From positions 5,119,001-5,183,000 of the forward strand of contig NZ_CP015136.1 of the NCBI RefSeq assembly GCF_001618865.1: a DNA stretch of 64,000 nt. Direction: 5' to 3'. Origin of the DNA: Luteitalea pratensis (GTDB lineage: Bacteria > Acidobacteriota > Vicinamibacteria > Vicinamibacterales > Vicinamibacteraceae). Both the position numbers and the translations under genes were made by a program. Shown here piece by piece: positions 1 to 9,514 of this stretch (position 1 is the stretch's first letter; each line of letters starts with the position of its first letter). The notes beneath the pieces were generated by a model, which worked only from the letters and a program-made list of their open reading frames with translations, was not told the origin of the DNA and did not search any database.

Positions 1-143
1 ACGTTCCCGGACGCGCCGCGCCACGTCTAGCTCCCCTTGCGGGCGCGACCGACCGCCGCTTTCTTGTTTTCTGGCGTCGCTGAGGGTCGCTGGGGCCCTT
101 TGGCCTCGAAGCCCTGATGTAATATCGGCCCAGGGAGACGCCA

Positions 144-683
144 GTGATCACCGATCAACGCAAGCGCGTGGCTTTGCTCGTGGAGGATGAGTTCGAGGAT
201 GCCGACGTGGCCGGCACGAGCGACCTTCTCCGGTCGGCCGGTGTCGAGGTGGTGATCGTCGGTCCGCTCGCGGGACGTACCTATCGCGGACGCAAGTCCC
301 TCGAGGTGGAGTCGGAACTCGCGGCCGGCAAGGCGCATGCGAAGGACTTCGATGCGGTGCTCATCCCCGGCGGCCATGCCCCCGATCGGATGCGGATGCG
401 GCACGCCATGATCGACCTCGTCCGCGACACGCTCGCGGCGGGAAAGCCGGTGGCGGCCATCGACCGCGGCGCGCAGTTGCTGATCTCGGTGAAGGCCGTG
501 GCGGGCCGCACGATCACGTGCTGGCCGTCCATCGCCATCGACATCAAGAACGCCGGCGGACGCTACGTGGATCGCCCCGTCGTCGAGGATGGCTGTGTGA
601 TCACCGCCCGCAAGGCCGACGACGTTCCGCACTTCGCCGCGGCAATCCTGAAGGCGCTCGGCAACCTGCAGCCCGCCTCCTGA
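144..683 (+). CDS. PfpI/DJ-1 superfamily protein lacking the catalytic cysteine
   Basis: This 179-aa single-domain protein matches the type 1 glutamine amidotransferase-like PfpI/DJ-1 fold and its usual length. The early acidic motif (DEFED, residues 15-19) and the VLIPGG strand (about residues 72-77) are present. At the nucleophile elbow, where PfpI proteins have AICHG, this one reads AIDRG (residues 105-109), so Cys is replaced by Asp107 and the adjacent His by Arg. Classical protease or glyoxalase chemistry is therefore unlikely, and a binding or stress role is inferred. The start is GTG with a GGGAG Shine-Dalgarno. A possible -10 (TAATAT) lies at 120-125. Confidence 0.85.
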   Translation: MITDQRKRVALLVEDEFEDADVAGTSDLLRSAGVEVVIVGPLAGRTYRGRKSLEVESELAAGKAHAKDFDAVLIPGGHAPDRMRMRHAMIDLVRDTLAAGKPVAAIDRGAQLLISVKAVAGRTITCWPSIAIDIKNAGGRYVDRPVVEDGCVITARKADDVPHFAAAILKALGNLQPAS

Positions 684-700
684 GACGCGCCCCCTCGCCT

Positions 701-1813
701 GTGACAGAAATACCCCATCACGACATCATCCGGCACCTCGGTCACCGGCGCACCGTGATTGGCCAGGCGCCCGGACGCGTGAACCTGATCGGTGAGCACA
801 CGGACTACTCCGGCGGCTACGTGCTGCCGATGGTGATCCCGCAGACCACCGCAGTCGCCGCCGCTGCCAATGCCGATGCTGCGTCGCGTGCGTGGAGCGC
901 CTCCATGCCGCACGATCAGCAGCAGGTCCGCTTCGTTGTCGGCGAGGAGGCCCGCGCCGGCGCGTGGGTGGATTACGTGCAGGGCGCCAGCGCCGTGCTG
1001 CGGGCGGCCGGGCACCGCGTCAGCGGCTTCGACGCCGTAATCAGATCCGAAGTGCCGCTCGGCAGCGGCCTGTCGTCGAGCGCCTCGCTCTCGGTCGCGG
1101 TCCTTCGCGCCTTGCGCGACCTGTTCCAGTTGCCGATCGACGACGTCGTGCTCGCCGGCCTGGCCAGACGCATCGAGACCGACTTCATCGGCGTTCCCGT
1201 GGGCGTGATGGATCCGATCGCCTGTTCGCTCGGCGCGGCCAACCAGGCGCTGTTTCTCGACACCCGGGATCTCTCGTGGCAACTGGTGCGGATTCCCTCG
1301 ACCGCCGAGTTCGCGGTGATCAACTCTGGCATCAGTCACAGCATCTCGACCGGCAGCTATCGGCTGCGCCGGCAGGAGTGCGATGCCGCCACGCGGTTGC
1401 TCGGCGTCCGCGACTTGCGGGACGTCGCTGACGACGACCAGCGCCTCGACACACTGCCCGACCCGCTGCGCAAGCGCGCCCGGCACATCGTCAGCGAGAA
1501 CGGCCGCGTGCTCGGCGCCGTCGACGCATTGCGCAAGCGTGACATGGCCCGCTTCGGCGCCCTGATGGACGGGTCGCATGCGTCGCTGCGGGACGACTAT
1601 GAAGTGTCGCTGCCGGAAATCGACCGGATGGTGGAGATCGCGCGTGCCCAGCACGGCGCGCTCGGCGCACGCATCACCGGCGGCGGCTTCGGCGGCTCGA
1701 TCGTGGTCCTCACGCAGGCCGGGCAGGCCGCGCGGGTGGCCGGCGCCGTCGCCCAGTCGGTGCGCGACGAACTCGGGCTGCGACCGCAGATCCTCGTCCC
1801 CGCTCCGGCGTAA
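701..1813 (+). CDS. galK: galactokinase (GHMP kinase family)
   Basis: Galactokinase phosphorylates galactose to galactose-1-phosphate, the first step of the Leloir pathway in the cytoplasm. The 370-aa length fits the family. The N-terminal signature GRVNLIGEHTDYSGGY is present near residue 25, followed by the ATP-binding GHMP motif PLGSGLSSSASLSVAV near residue 120 and the C-terminal glycine motif GGGFGGSIV near residue 330. I chose the GTG at 701 because it lies just after the preceding gene and gives the usual distance to the signature; the reading frame stays open further upstream inside that gene. The sugar symporter follows 39 nt downstream, which suggests a galactose uptake and activation pair. 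Confidence 0.93.
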   Translation: MTEIPHHDIIRHLGHRRTVIGQAPGRVNLIGEHTDYSGGYVLPMVIPQTTAVAAAANADAASRAWSASMPHDQQQVRFVVGEEARAGAWVDYVQGASAVLRAAGHRVSGFDAVIRSEVPLGSGLSSSASLSVAVLRALRDLFQLPIDDVVLAGLARRIETDFIGVPVGVMDPIACSLGAANQALFLDTRDLSWQLVRIPSTAEFAVINSGISHSISTGSYRLRRQECDAATRLLGVRDLRDVADDDQRLDTLPDPLRKRARHIVSENGRVLGAVDALRKRDMARFGALMDGSHASLRDDYEVSLPEIDRMVEIARAQHGALGARITGGGFGGSIVVLTQAGQAARVAGAVAQSVRDELGLRPQILVPAPA

Positions 1814-1852
1814 GCGCGCCCGGGCTCGCCCGCGGGTACAATCCGCGGACGC

Positions 1853-3451
1853 ATGACTACCCTCGATTTCGCGGTCCTGGCCGCGTACTTCGTCCTGATC
1901 TTCGCGATCGGCTTTTCCTTCGCACGCCGCAACCGATCCTCGACGGAGTACTTCCTGGCCGATCGCAACGTCGGCTGGTTCGCCATCGGCACGTCGCTGT
2001 TTGCCACCAACATCTCCAGCGAGCACTTCATCGGCCTTGCCGGATCGGGGGCGACCACCGGGCTGGCCGTCGGGCACTTCGAGTGGCTCGCCGTGTTCAT
2101 GGTGCTGACGCTCGGCTGGGTGTTCACGCCGTTCTACCTGCGCAGCGCGGTGTTCACGATGCCCGAGTTCCTCGAGCGCCGCTACGGGCCGGCCTGCCGC
2201 TGGTATCTGACGACGGTGTCGGTGCTGGCCTACATCTTCACGAAGATCTCCGTGTCGCTCTACGCCGGCGCGCTGCTGCTCGAGACGCTGCTCGGCTGGG
2301 ACTTCTACACGTCGGCCGTCGTGATGGTGGTAGCCACCGGCGTGTACACGGTGGCCGGCGGCCTGGCGGCGGTGATCTACACCGAGCTGGTGCAGGCGAT
2401 CATCCTGCTCGGCGGCGCCATCGTCCTGACGGCGCTCGGGCTCTCCGAAGTCGGTGGCTGGAGCGCCCTGCGAGCGAAGGTGCCCGCTGACTTCTTCTCC
2501 ATGATTCGTCCGATGAGCCACCCGGACTTCCCGTGGACGGGTATCTTCTTCGGCGCGCCGATCCTCGGCATCTGGTACTGGTGCACCGACCAGGCGATGG
2601 TGCAGCGGGTGCTCGGCGCAAAGAACGAAGCGCACGCGCGCGGCGGCACCATGCTCGCGGCCCTCCTGAAGATCACGCCGGTGTTCGTGCTCGTGCTGCC
2701 CGGGGTGATCGCAAAGGCACTGTATCCCGACGTCACCGGCGACAACGCGTACCCGATCATGGTGCTGCGCCTGCTGCCCTCCGGGCTCACCGGCCTCATG
2801 GTGGCGGCGCTGATGGCGGCCCTGATGTCGTCGCTCTCGGCGACCTTCAACTCGAGTTCGACGCTGATCACCTTCGACGTGTATCGCAAGCTCCGTCCGC
2901 AGGCCACCGAGACACAACTGGTGCGCGTCGGCCAGCTCGCGACGGTGGTCATGGTCGTGCTCGGCATCCTGTGGGTGCCGTTCATCCGCACGCTGAGTTC
3001 CCAGGTGTTCGTGTACCTGCAGAGCGTGTCGGCCTACATCAGCCCACCCATCGCGGTGGTCTTCCTCTTCGGCGTGTTCTGGCCACGCGCCAACAAGGAA
3101 GGGGCCGTCACGGCGCTCGCATCGGGGGCGATTCTCGGAGCCGCGCGCTTCGTGCTCGAGGTCATGAAGGCGCGCCCGTTGGTCGCCGACAGCCCCGCCC
3201 TCACATGGTTCGTGTCGGTCAACTTTCTCCACTTCGCAGTGCTGCTGTTCGTGATCGCGACCGTGCTGCTAGTCGGCGTCTCCCTTGCAACCGCGGCGAC
3301 TCCGGCAGCGCAGTTGCGTGGGTTGACGTTCGGGACGCTCGAAGGCGGCTATGTCACGAGCGAGGCCGAACGCAGGACGATGCGCTGGCAGGCGCCGCTG
3401 TCGGTGGCGCTGATGCTCGGCGTGATCGCGCTGTGGGTAATCTTCAGGTAG
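1853..3451 (+). CDS. solute:sodium symporter, SGLT-like sugar transporter
   Basis: This 532-aa polytopic inner-membrane protein belongs to the SSS family (about 13-14 hydrophobic segments). It carries the family motif around ISSEHFIGLAGSGATTGLA near residue 62 and the conserved GIWYWCTDQAMVQRVL stretch in the middle. Sodium-coupled uptake of a hexose, probably galactose because galK is directly upstream, is inferred from context. A TACAAT hexamer at 1837-1842 lies 10 nt before the ATG, so a very short-leader transcript of its own is possible. A related symporter lies at 58650-60413. Confidence 0.9.
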   Translation: MTTLDFAVLAAYFVLIFAIGFSFARRNRSSTEYFLADRNVGWFAIGTSLFATNISSEHFIGLAGSGATTGLAVGHFEWLAVFMVLTLGWVFTPFYLRSAVFTMPEFLERRYGPACRWYLTTVSVLAYIFTKISVSLYAGALLLETLLGWDFYTSAVVMVVATGVYTVAGGLAAVIYTELVQAIILLGGAIVLTALGLSEVGGWSALRAKVPADFFSMIRPMSHPDFPWTGIFFGAPILGIWYWCTDQAMVQRVLGAKNEAHARGGTMLAALLKITPVFVLVLPGVIAKALYPDVTGDNAYPIMVLRLLPSGLTGLMVAALMAALMSSLSATFNSSSTLITFDVYRKLRPQATETQLVRVGQLATVVMVVLGILWVPFIRTLSSQVFVYLQSVSAYISPPIAVVFLFGVFWPRANKEGAVTALASGAILGAARFVLEVMKARPLVADSPALTWFVSVNFLHFAVLLFVIATVLLVGVSLATAATPAAQLRGLTFGTLEGGYVTSEAERRTMRWQAPLSVALMLGVIALWVIFR

Positions 3452-3460
3452 TCACCAAAT

Positions 3461-3515
3461 GGGTACCGGGTACCGGGTACCGGGTACCGGGTGCCGGGTG
3501 CCGGGTGCCGGGTAC
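3461..3515. repeat. heptanucleotide tandem array GGGTACC / GGGTGCC
   Basis: Four head-to-tail copies of GGGTACC are followed by three of GGGTGCC and a partial unit. The array fills the gap between two convergent genes. The same two heptamers form a longer array at 29845-29949. It is not a CRISPR because there are no spacers. Confidence 0.95.
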
Positions 3516-3519
3516 GGCC

Positions 3520-4458
3520 TCACCGTGGCGGCGGCTGGCGCGCGAGCCGGCGCATCTGCGCGTACGCCACCGTGAGTTCGACGCCGTACAACAGGACCAC
3601 GGCCGAGACGTAGACCCAGAGCAGGAAGACCACCACGCTGGCGATCGTGCCGTGCACGCTGAAGCGCGACAGGTCGCGCACGTACCACTTGAACCCCGCG
3701 AGGGCCCCTCGCCAGAGGAGCCCAGCGATGATCGCGCCCGGCCACACGTCGCGGAACCGCACTTTGTTGGTGTTGGGCACGAAGTAGAAGATCAGCCCGG
3801 TCACCATGATGAACAGCAGCGTGCTCGCCCAGCGCGCCCACAGGCCACGCACCCAGTCGAGAGCCGGCATCGTCCCCACCGCACTGGCGAACCAGCGCGC
3901 CTCGATCAGCGATGCCGTGCTGACCAGGGCCAGCGCGACCAGCAGCAGCACGCTCGAGGCGGCCAGCATGGAGAACGCCACCAGCTTGTGCTTGAAGTAG
4001 TTGGGCTGGCGATCGACCTTCCACGCATAGTTGACCGCCGTCGTGATGGCGCCGAACACGCCAAGCGACGACCAGATCATCAGCAGGCTCGCTGCCAGTC
4101 CCAGCTGGATCCGTTGCTGCCGGAAGGCATCCACCTGTGTGGAGATGAAGTCGAACTGCCGCGGGAAGTAGCGGAGCACGAAGTTGAACACGCGGATGCG
4201 CGCGTCCTCGTTGGTCGTGGCACTCCCGAGGATCGAGAACAGCAGCAGGAACAGCGGGAACAGCGACAGCAGGGCGTAGAACGAAATCGACGACGCGTAC
4301 GTGAGGTTGTCGCTGTTGAAGAAGCGAATCAGCGCCCGCCAGGCAGCGAGGCCGATCGTCCGCGGCAGCGTCAGCATCGACGAGAGCTGACGCGGCCACG
4401 ACCCGGGCGAGGCGTCCGGGTCGGGCACGGGAGCGAGGGCGTCAAGGCGACGGCTCAC
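3520..4458 (-). CDS. YihY/BrkB family inner-membrane protein
   Basis: This 312-aa protein has the YihY (formerly BrkB, virulence factor) domain from about residue 35 to 300. The characteristic N-terminal segment SSISFYALLSLFPLFLLL is followed by about five further membrane spans and the GALLWRG-like loop (AGLLWRGALAGFKWYV). Members are cytoplasmic-membrane proteins without a firmly assigned transport substrate; they are no longer regarded as ribonuclease BN. The start is GTG with no clear Shine-Dalgarno, so it may be slightly off. The gene is convergent with the symporter, with a heptamer array between. Confidence 0.88.
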   Translation of the reverse strand: MSRRLDALAPVPDPDASPGSWPRQLSSMLTLPRTIGLAAWRALIRFFNSDNLTYASSISFYALLSLFPLFLLLFSILGSATTNEDARIRVFNFVLRYFPRQFDFISTQVDAFRQQRIQLGLAASLLMIWSSLGVFGAITTAVNYAWKVDRQPNYFKHKLVAFSMLAASSVLLLVALALVSTASLIEARWFASAVGTMPALDWVRGLWARWASTLLFIMVTGLIFYFVPNTNKVRFRDVWPGAIIAGLLWRGALAGFKWYVRDLSRFSVHGTIASVVVFLLWVYVSAVVLLYGVELTVAYAQMRRLARQPPPR

Positions 4459-4511
4459 GGGACCACGGGAGGCGGACGGAGGCAGCGCTCCGTCCGCGGG
4501 TCATGCCGGAA

Positions 4512-4847
4512 TCAGCTGAAGGTTTCGTCGGCGGCTTCAGCAACGACCGCGCTCGGGTCACGGCCCTCCCGAACCGCCTTGGCCGCCTCGCGCGCTTTCT
4601 CGGCCGCGGTCTCGTACATCGCTTTGCCGCGCTCGGCAAAATGCGAGACGCGGTCGGACGCGGTTCCGAGACCGGCGCGCGCCCTTTCGCTCACGCGCTG
4701 CGCGCGCTCGGCCACTTCACGGCGGGTCTCGTCTCCGGGCTTGGGCGCAAACAGCAGCGCCAATCCCGCCCCGAGCATGGAACCGGCGATGAAGCCGATC
4801 AGGAATGTCGCGCCGCCGTTGCGGCCATTGGCATCGTCGTGGCTCAT
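4512..4847 (-). CDS. YtxH domain-containing protein
   Basis: This 111-aa protein has one N-terminal transmembrane glycine-rich segment (FLIGFIAGSMLGAGLALLFA, about residues 15-34) followed by PKPGDETRR and a long charged amphipathic helix. This is the layout of YtxH general-stress proteins, whose molecular role is unknown. A GAGGAAAG Shine-Dalgarno precedes the ATG. It lies 18 nt after the related small gene on the same strand. Confidence 0.8.
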   Translation of the reverse strand: MSHDDANGRNGGATFLIGFIAGSMLGAGLALLFAPKPGDETRREVAERAQRVSERARAGLGTASDRVSHFAERGKAMYETAAEKAREAAKAVREGRDPSAVVAEAADETFS

Positions 4848-4865
4848 GGCTTTCCTCGTCCAGGT

Positions 4866-5105
4866 CTAGGCACGCCCGGTTGTGTCGCGAGTGATGTCGC
4901 GCAATGTCGACCAGCTCTGGCCGGCGACACCGCGCGCGTGCTGCACCGACGCCTGCAGATCCTGCAGGCGGCCGATCACGTCCTCGAGGACCGGGAGCTT
5001 CGCCCGCACGTCCTCACCGCTCTTCGTGAGTAGCAGATAGCCGGCCACGGCCCCGCCCGTGGCGCCTGCCAGTGCCGACAACATGATCTTGGTCCGGTCC
5101 GTCAC
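4866..5105 (-). CDS. small YtxH-like membrane-anchored protein
   Basis: The 79-aa product has an N-terminal membrane segment (KIMLSALAGATGGAVAGYLL) and a predicted helical tail, like its downstream neighbour. An upstream ATG at 5198 would overlap the sigma-54 activator stop as ATGA. I prefer the GTG at 5105 because GGAGGA lies 8 nt before it and the extra 31 residues of the longer form look like non-coding Arg/Ala sequence. Function is unknown; an envelope-stress role is an inference from the YtxH resemblance. Confidence 0.65.
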   Translation of the reverse strand: MTDRTKIMLSALAGATGGAVAGYLLLTKSGEDVRAKLPVLEDVIGRLQDLQASVQHARGVAGQSWSTLRDITRDTTGRA

Positions 5106-5194
5106 GCGCTCGGTCCTCCATGCGCCCGCTCGTGCAGGGCGCGTGTCGCCATTTGACCACGCGGACGCGGCGCGCGCCAGCCGGGAGCGCTCGG

Positions 5195-6619
5195 TCACGC
5201 GGGCGATTCGCTCGGCGACTCGACCGCGAGCCGGCGGCGAACGCGCGGCGGCGACGTGATGCCGTGCTTCTTCATCTTGCTGTAGAGGGTGGGACGGTAG
5301 AGCCCGAGTTGCTGCGCGGCGTCCTGCTTGTTCCAGTTGGTCCGTTGCAACGCCTGCAGGATCGCCATCCGCTCGATCTCGGCGAGCGTGGCCGTGGCGG
5401 GCAGCAGGTCGGGCGCGATCGGGCCGCCGGCCGCGGACGTGACGACCGAGTCGGGCAGGTCCTCCGGCTGCAGGTCGGGCCCGCGAGCGACGAGCACGCC
5501 GCGTTCGATGATGTTCTCGAGTTCGCGGATGTTACCCGGCCAGCGGTGCTGCATCAGGCGTTGGTACGCCGCCGGGCTCACGCCACCCAGGGTCCGACCG
5601 TGGCGGCCGTTGTACAGCGCAAGAAAATGCTGGCACAGCGGCGCCACGTCCTCGAGCCGCTCGCGCAGCGCCGGCACCCGCACCGTGATCGTGTTGATGC
5701 GGAAGTAGAGGTCCTCGCGCAGCCGGCCCTCTCGCAGGGCAGCCTCGACGTCGACGTTGGTGGCGCAGATCAGCCGGAAGTCGACGCGTACGCTTCGATC
5801 GCTCCCGATCGGGCGGAACTCCCGTTCCTGCAGGATGCGCAGCAGCTTGGCCTGCAGGTAGGACGGCATCTCGCCGATCTCGTCGAGCAGGAGCGACCCA
5901 CCTTCGGCCATCGCCAGCAGCCCGGCCTTGTCGGTGAACGCGCCGGTGAAGGCCCCCCGCCGGTAGCCGAACAATTCGGCCTCGATCAGCTCCTTGGGCA
6001 GCGCCGCGCAGTTGATCTTGATGAAGGGTCCCTCGGCACGGGCGCTGTGGGCGTGCACCGCATTGGCAATCAGTTCCTTGCCCGTGCCGTTGTCACCGAG
6101 TACCAGGATGTTGGCGTCGCTGCCGGCCACCGCGCCGACCAGTTCGTAGAGCTCGAGCATCTTCTTGCTCTGCCCCACGATCGCCGGGAAGCGACGCGGC
6201 GCCTCGAGTTGCCGGCGAAGCTGCCGGTTCTCGACGCGGAGCCGCACGCGTTCGGCCGCGCGCTCGAGTTCCTCGACCAGCTCGTCTGGCTCGACCGGAC
6301 GGCCGACGACCGCGAAGGCGCCGGCACGCAACCAGTCGGCAGTCTTGACGTCAGTCTCGCCAGCCCGCACGACGACGGTGTCGGCATCGGGCAGTTGGTG
6401 CCGCCAGTGACGAAGGGCTTCGGGCCCTCCGGCCGCACCGGCGCCGGCAGCCACCAGCAGGATGTCCGGGGTCCACACTTCGACGGCGAGTTCGACGTCG
6501 CCGGCAGCGGTCTCGCGCAGTTCGACCGCCCGCCGTTCGTTCAGCCGATCCAGCCCGATCCGGATCGCCGCTTCCATCTCGCCCACGAGCAACAGCCGCA
6601 ACATCCGTTCACCTGCCAT
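5195..6619 (-). CDS. sigma-54-dependent activator with degenerate receiver domain
   Basis: The 474-aa protein has three parts: a receiver-like N-terminus (about 1-115), a AAA+ ATPase domain (about 145-370) with Walker A GDNGTGKE (175-182) and the sigma-54-contacting GAFTGA loop (222-227), and a C-terminal Fis-type helix-turn-helix (about 430-465). The receiver position that should hold the phospho-acceptor Asp is Ala57 (PDILLVAA), so it cannot be phosphorylated in the normal way. I chose the ATG at 6619 because GGAAGGAAG precedes it. It is divergent from the liu operon; no partner histidine kinase is nearby. Confidence 0.88.
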   Translation of the reverse strand: MAGERMLRLLLVGEMEAAIRIGLDRLNERRAVELRETAAGDVELAVEVWTPDILLVAAGAGAAGGPEALRHWRHQLPDADTVVVRAGETDVKTADWLRAGAFAVVGRPVEPDELVEELERAAERVRLRVENRQLRRQLEAPRRFPAIVGQSKKMLELYELVGAVAGSDANILVLGDNGTGKELIANAVHAHSARAEGPFIKINCAALPKELIEAELFGYRRGAFTGAFTDKAGLLAMAEGGSLLLDEIGEMPSYLQAKLLRILQEREFRPIGSDRSVRVDFRLICATNVDVEAALREGRLREDLYFRINTITVRVPALRERLEDVAPLCQHFLALYNGRHGRTLGGVSPAAYQRLMQHRWPGNIRELENIIERGVLVARGPDLQPEDLPDSVVTSAAGGPIAPDLLPATATLAEIERMAILQALQRTNWNKQDAAQQLGLYRPTLYSKMKKHGITSPPRVRRRLAVESPSESPA

Positions 6620-6776
6620 GTCTTCCTTCCCGACAGACCAGCACTCTCGGGCTGTCCTGCCATCAGACGCAAACTGTCGGGCTTCCATGCGTCGCGCCCC
6701 CAAGCGTAACAAATGCGGACGCGCACGTCGCCGGTTGATGAGCGACCTCTTCTGGGGACTGCCACGGACGGCGCTC

Positions 6777-6782
6777 TATAAT
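6777..6782 (+). promoter_or_regulatory. -10 hexamer TATAAT, predicted leaderless promoter
   Basis: A perfect TATAAT ends 7 nt before the ATG at 6790, where no Shine-Dalgarno exists. Transcription would start at or next to the ATG. No convincing -35 element is visible. It would drive the leucine-degradation operon. Confidence 0.55.
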
Positions 6783-6789
6783 CCGGCGC

Positions 6790-6969
6790 ATGCCCCAGGA
6801 ACCCTTGCGTCCGGCGGCGCCGCGGCCACGCGACCCCGCCCCGGTCCGTGCGCAGCCGCAGGCCGACCCGCCGACGGTGTGCGACAGGTGTGGGGCGGAA
6901 ATGTTCCGGATGCACGCGGTGTGGCGCTGCCCGTCGTGCGGCTACAAGACCGACTGTTGCGGCTGGTGA
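6790..6969 (+). CDS. 59-aa zinc-ribbon protein at the head of the liu operon
   Basis: This short protein has a proline/arginine-rich N-terminus and a C-terminal zinc-ribbon: CDRCGAEM, then [13 protein letters not shown] at the very end. Two CxxC knuckles give four likely zinc ligands, with an extra CC pair near the C-terminus. Its stop is only 4 nt before the ATG of the carboxylase beta subunit, so the two are probably translationally coupled. Function is unknown; a folding or regulatory accessory for the carboxylase is only a guess from position. Confidence 0.7.
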   Translation: MPQEPLRPAAPRPRDPAPVRAQPQADPPTVCDRCGAEMFRMHAVWRCPSCGYKTDCCGW

Positions 6970-6973
6970 GCTG

Positions 6974-8581
<1,608 letters not shown>

Positions 8582-8611
8582 TGGGCACGGCGCCTCGCAA
8601 GCCCGCCACCC

Positions 8612-8675
8612 TCACGGAGGGCCCTACCACCGACGGATGCGGCGTGGGCACGCAAGGTAGGGCCCGTTCTCCGAA
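8612..8675. repeat. inverted repeat of a dispersed hairpin element
   Basis: GGGCCCTACC (8619-8628) and its exact reverse complement GGTAGGGCCC (8656-8665) flank a 27-nt loop in the liuB-liuC gap. The right arm, read on the minus strand, continues as GTTCGGAGAACGGGCCCTACC-like sequence, matching elements at 37306-37330 and 39400-39425. It could fold in the polycistronic mRNA. Confidence 0.75.
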
Positions 8676-8719
8676 CGCGGCCGGGGCCGGGCCAGCACAG
8701 ACAGCAAGAGAGGCGGGGC

Positions 8720-9514
8720 ATGAGCGGACTGCAAGTCGAACGGCGCGGGGGCCAGGTGTGGTGGACGCTCAATCGGCCCGACGTGCGCAATGCACTGGAC
8801 GACGCCCTCATCGCGACGATGCATGACGAGGCGCGCGCCCTGGCACGCGACGAGACGGTGGGCGTGCTGGTGCTGGCCGGTGCGGGTGCGTCCTTCTGCG
8901 CGGGCGCCGACCTCGCCTGGATGCGCCGCATGCGCGACTACGACGAGCACCGCAACCTCGACGACGCGATCGCCGTGGCCGACCTGTTCCATGCCATCGC
9001 GTCACTGCCGATGCCGGTGGTGGCGCGCGTGCATGGAGCGGCACTCGGGGGCGGCGCCGGTTTGCTGGCCGTCAGCGACATCGTCATCGCCGCCGACGAC
9101 ACGCAGGTCGGCTTCACCGAGGCGCGGGTCGGGATCCTGCCGGCGACGATTGCGCCCTATGTCGTCCGGCGCATCGGCATCGCCGCGGCACGCACGCTGT
9201 TCCTGCGCGCGCATCGCATGCCTGCGGCCGATGCGCACCGCCTCGGCCTCATCGACGAGACCTGCCCGCTTGCGAATCTCGACGCGGTGGTCGAGGAACG
9301 CCTGGGTGAGATCGCGCTCGGGGCGGCCTCCTCGCATCGGGCGACCAAGGCACTGCTCGCGGAACTCGCACCGCTGCCGGGGGCGGCCGAGCGGCGTCTC
9401 ACGGCCGAAGCCATCGCCAGGCAGCGTGTGTCGGACGACGGCCAGGAGGGCCTGCGGGCATTCCTCGAACGCCGGACACCGTCCTGGCAGTCGCGGGGAC
9501 CTTCGAGTGCGTAA
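8720..9514 (+). CDS. liuC: enoyl-CoA hydratase family protein, probable methylglutaconyl-CoA hydratase
   Basis: A 264-aa crotonase-fold protein. The oxyanion-hole segments are visible: ASFCAGADLAWM near residue 60 and HGAALGGGAGLLAVSD near residue 110. In the liu pathway this enzyme hydrates 3-methylglutaconyl-CoA to HMG-CoA, which is consistent with its place between the two carboxylase subunits. Substrate is assigned from the operon, since the crotonase family alone does not define it. Its stop overlaps the next start by 8 nt. Confidence 0.87.
   Translation: MSGLQVERRGGQVWWTLNRPDVRNALDDALIATMHDEARALARDETVGVLVLAGAGASFCAGADLAWMRRMRDYDEHRNLDDAIAVADLFHAIASLPMPVVARVHGAALGGGAGLLAVSDIVIAADDTQVGFTEARVGILPATIAPYVVRRIGIAAARTLFLRAHRMPAADAHRLGLIDETCPLANLDAVVEERLGEIALGAASSHRATKALLAELAPLPGAAERRLTAEAIARQRVSDDGQEGLRAFLERRTPSWQSRGPSSA

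Noticed and set aside
563-3232. Open reading frame of 889 codons on the minus strand
   Set aside because: It runs antisense to galactokinase and the symporter, whose protein families are clear. Long antisense frames are expected at this GC content.
4866-5198. Longer form of the small YtxH-like gene with ATGA overlap to the activator
   Set aside because: The extra N-terminus is not protein-like, and a good Shine-Dalgarno points to the GTG at 5105.
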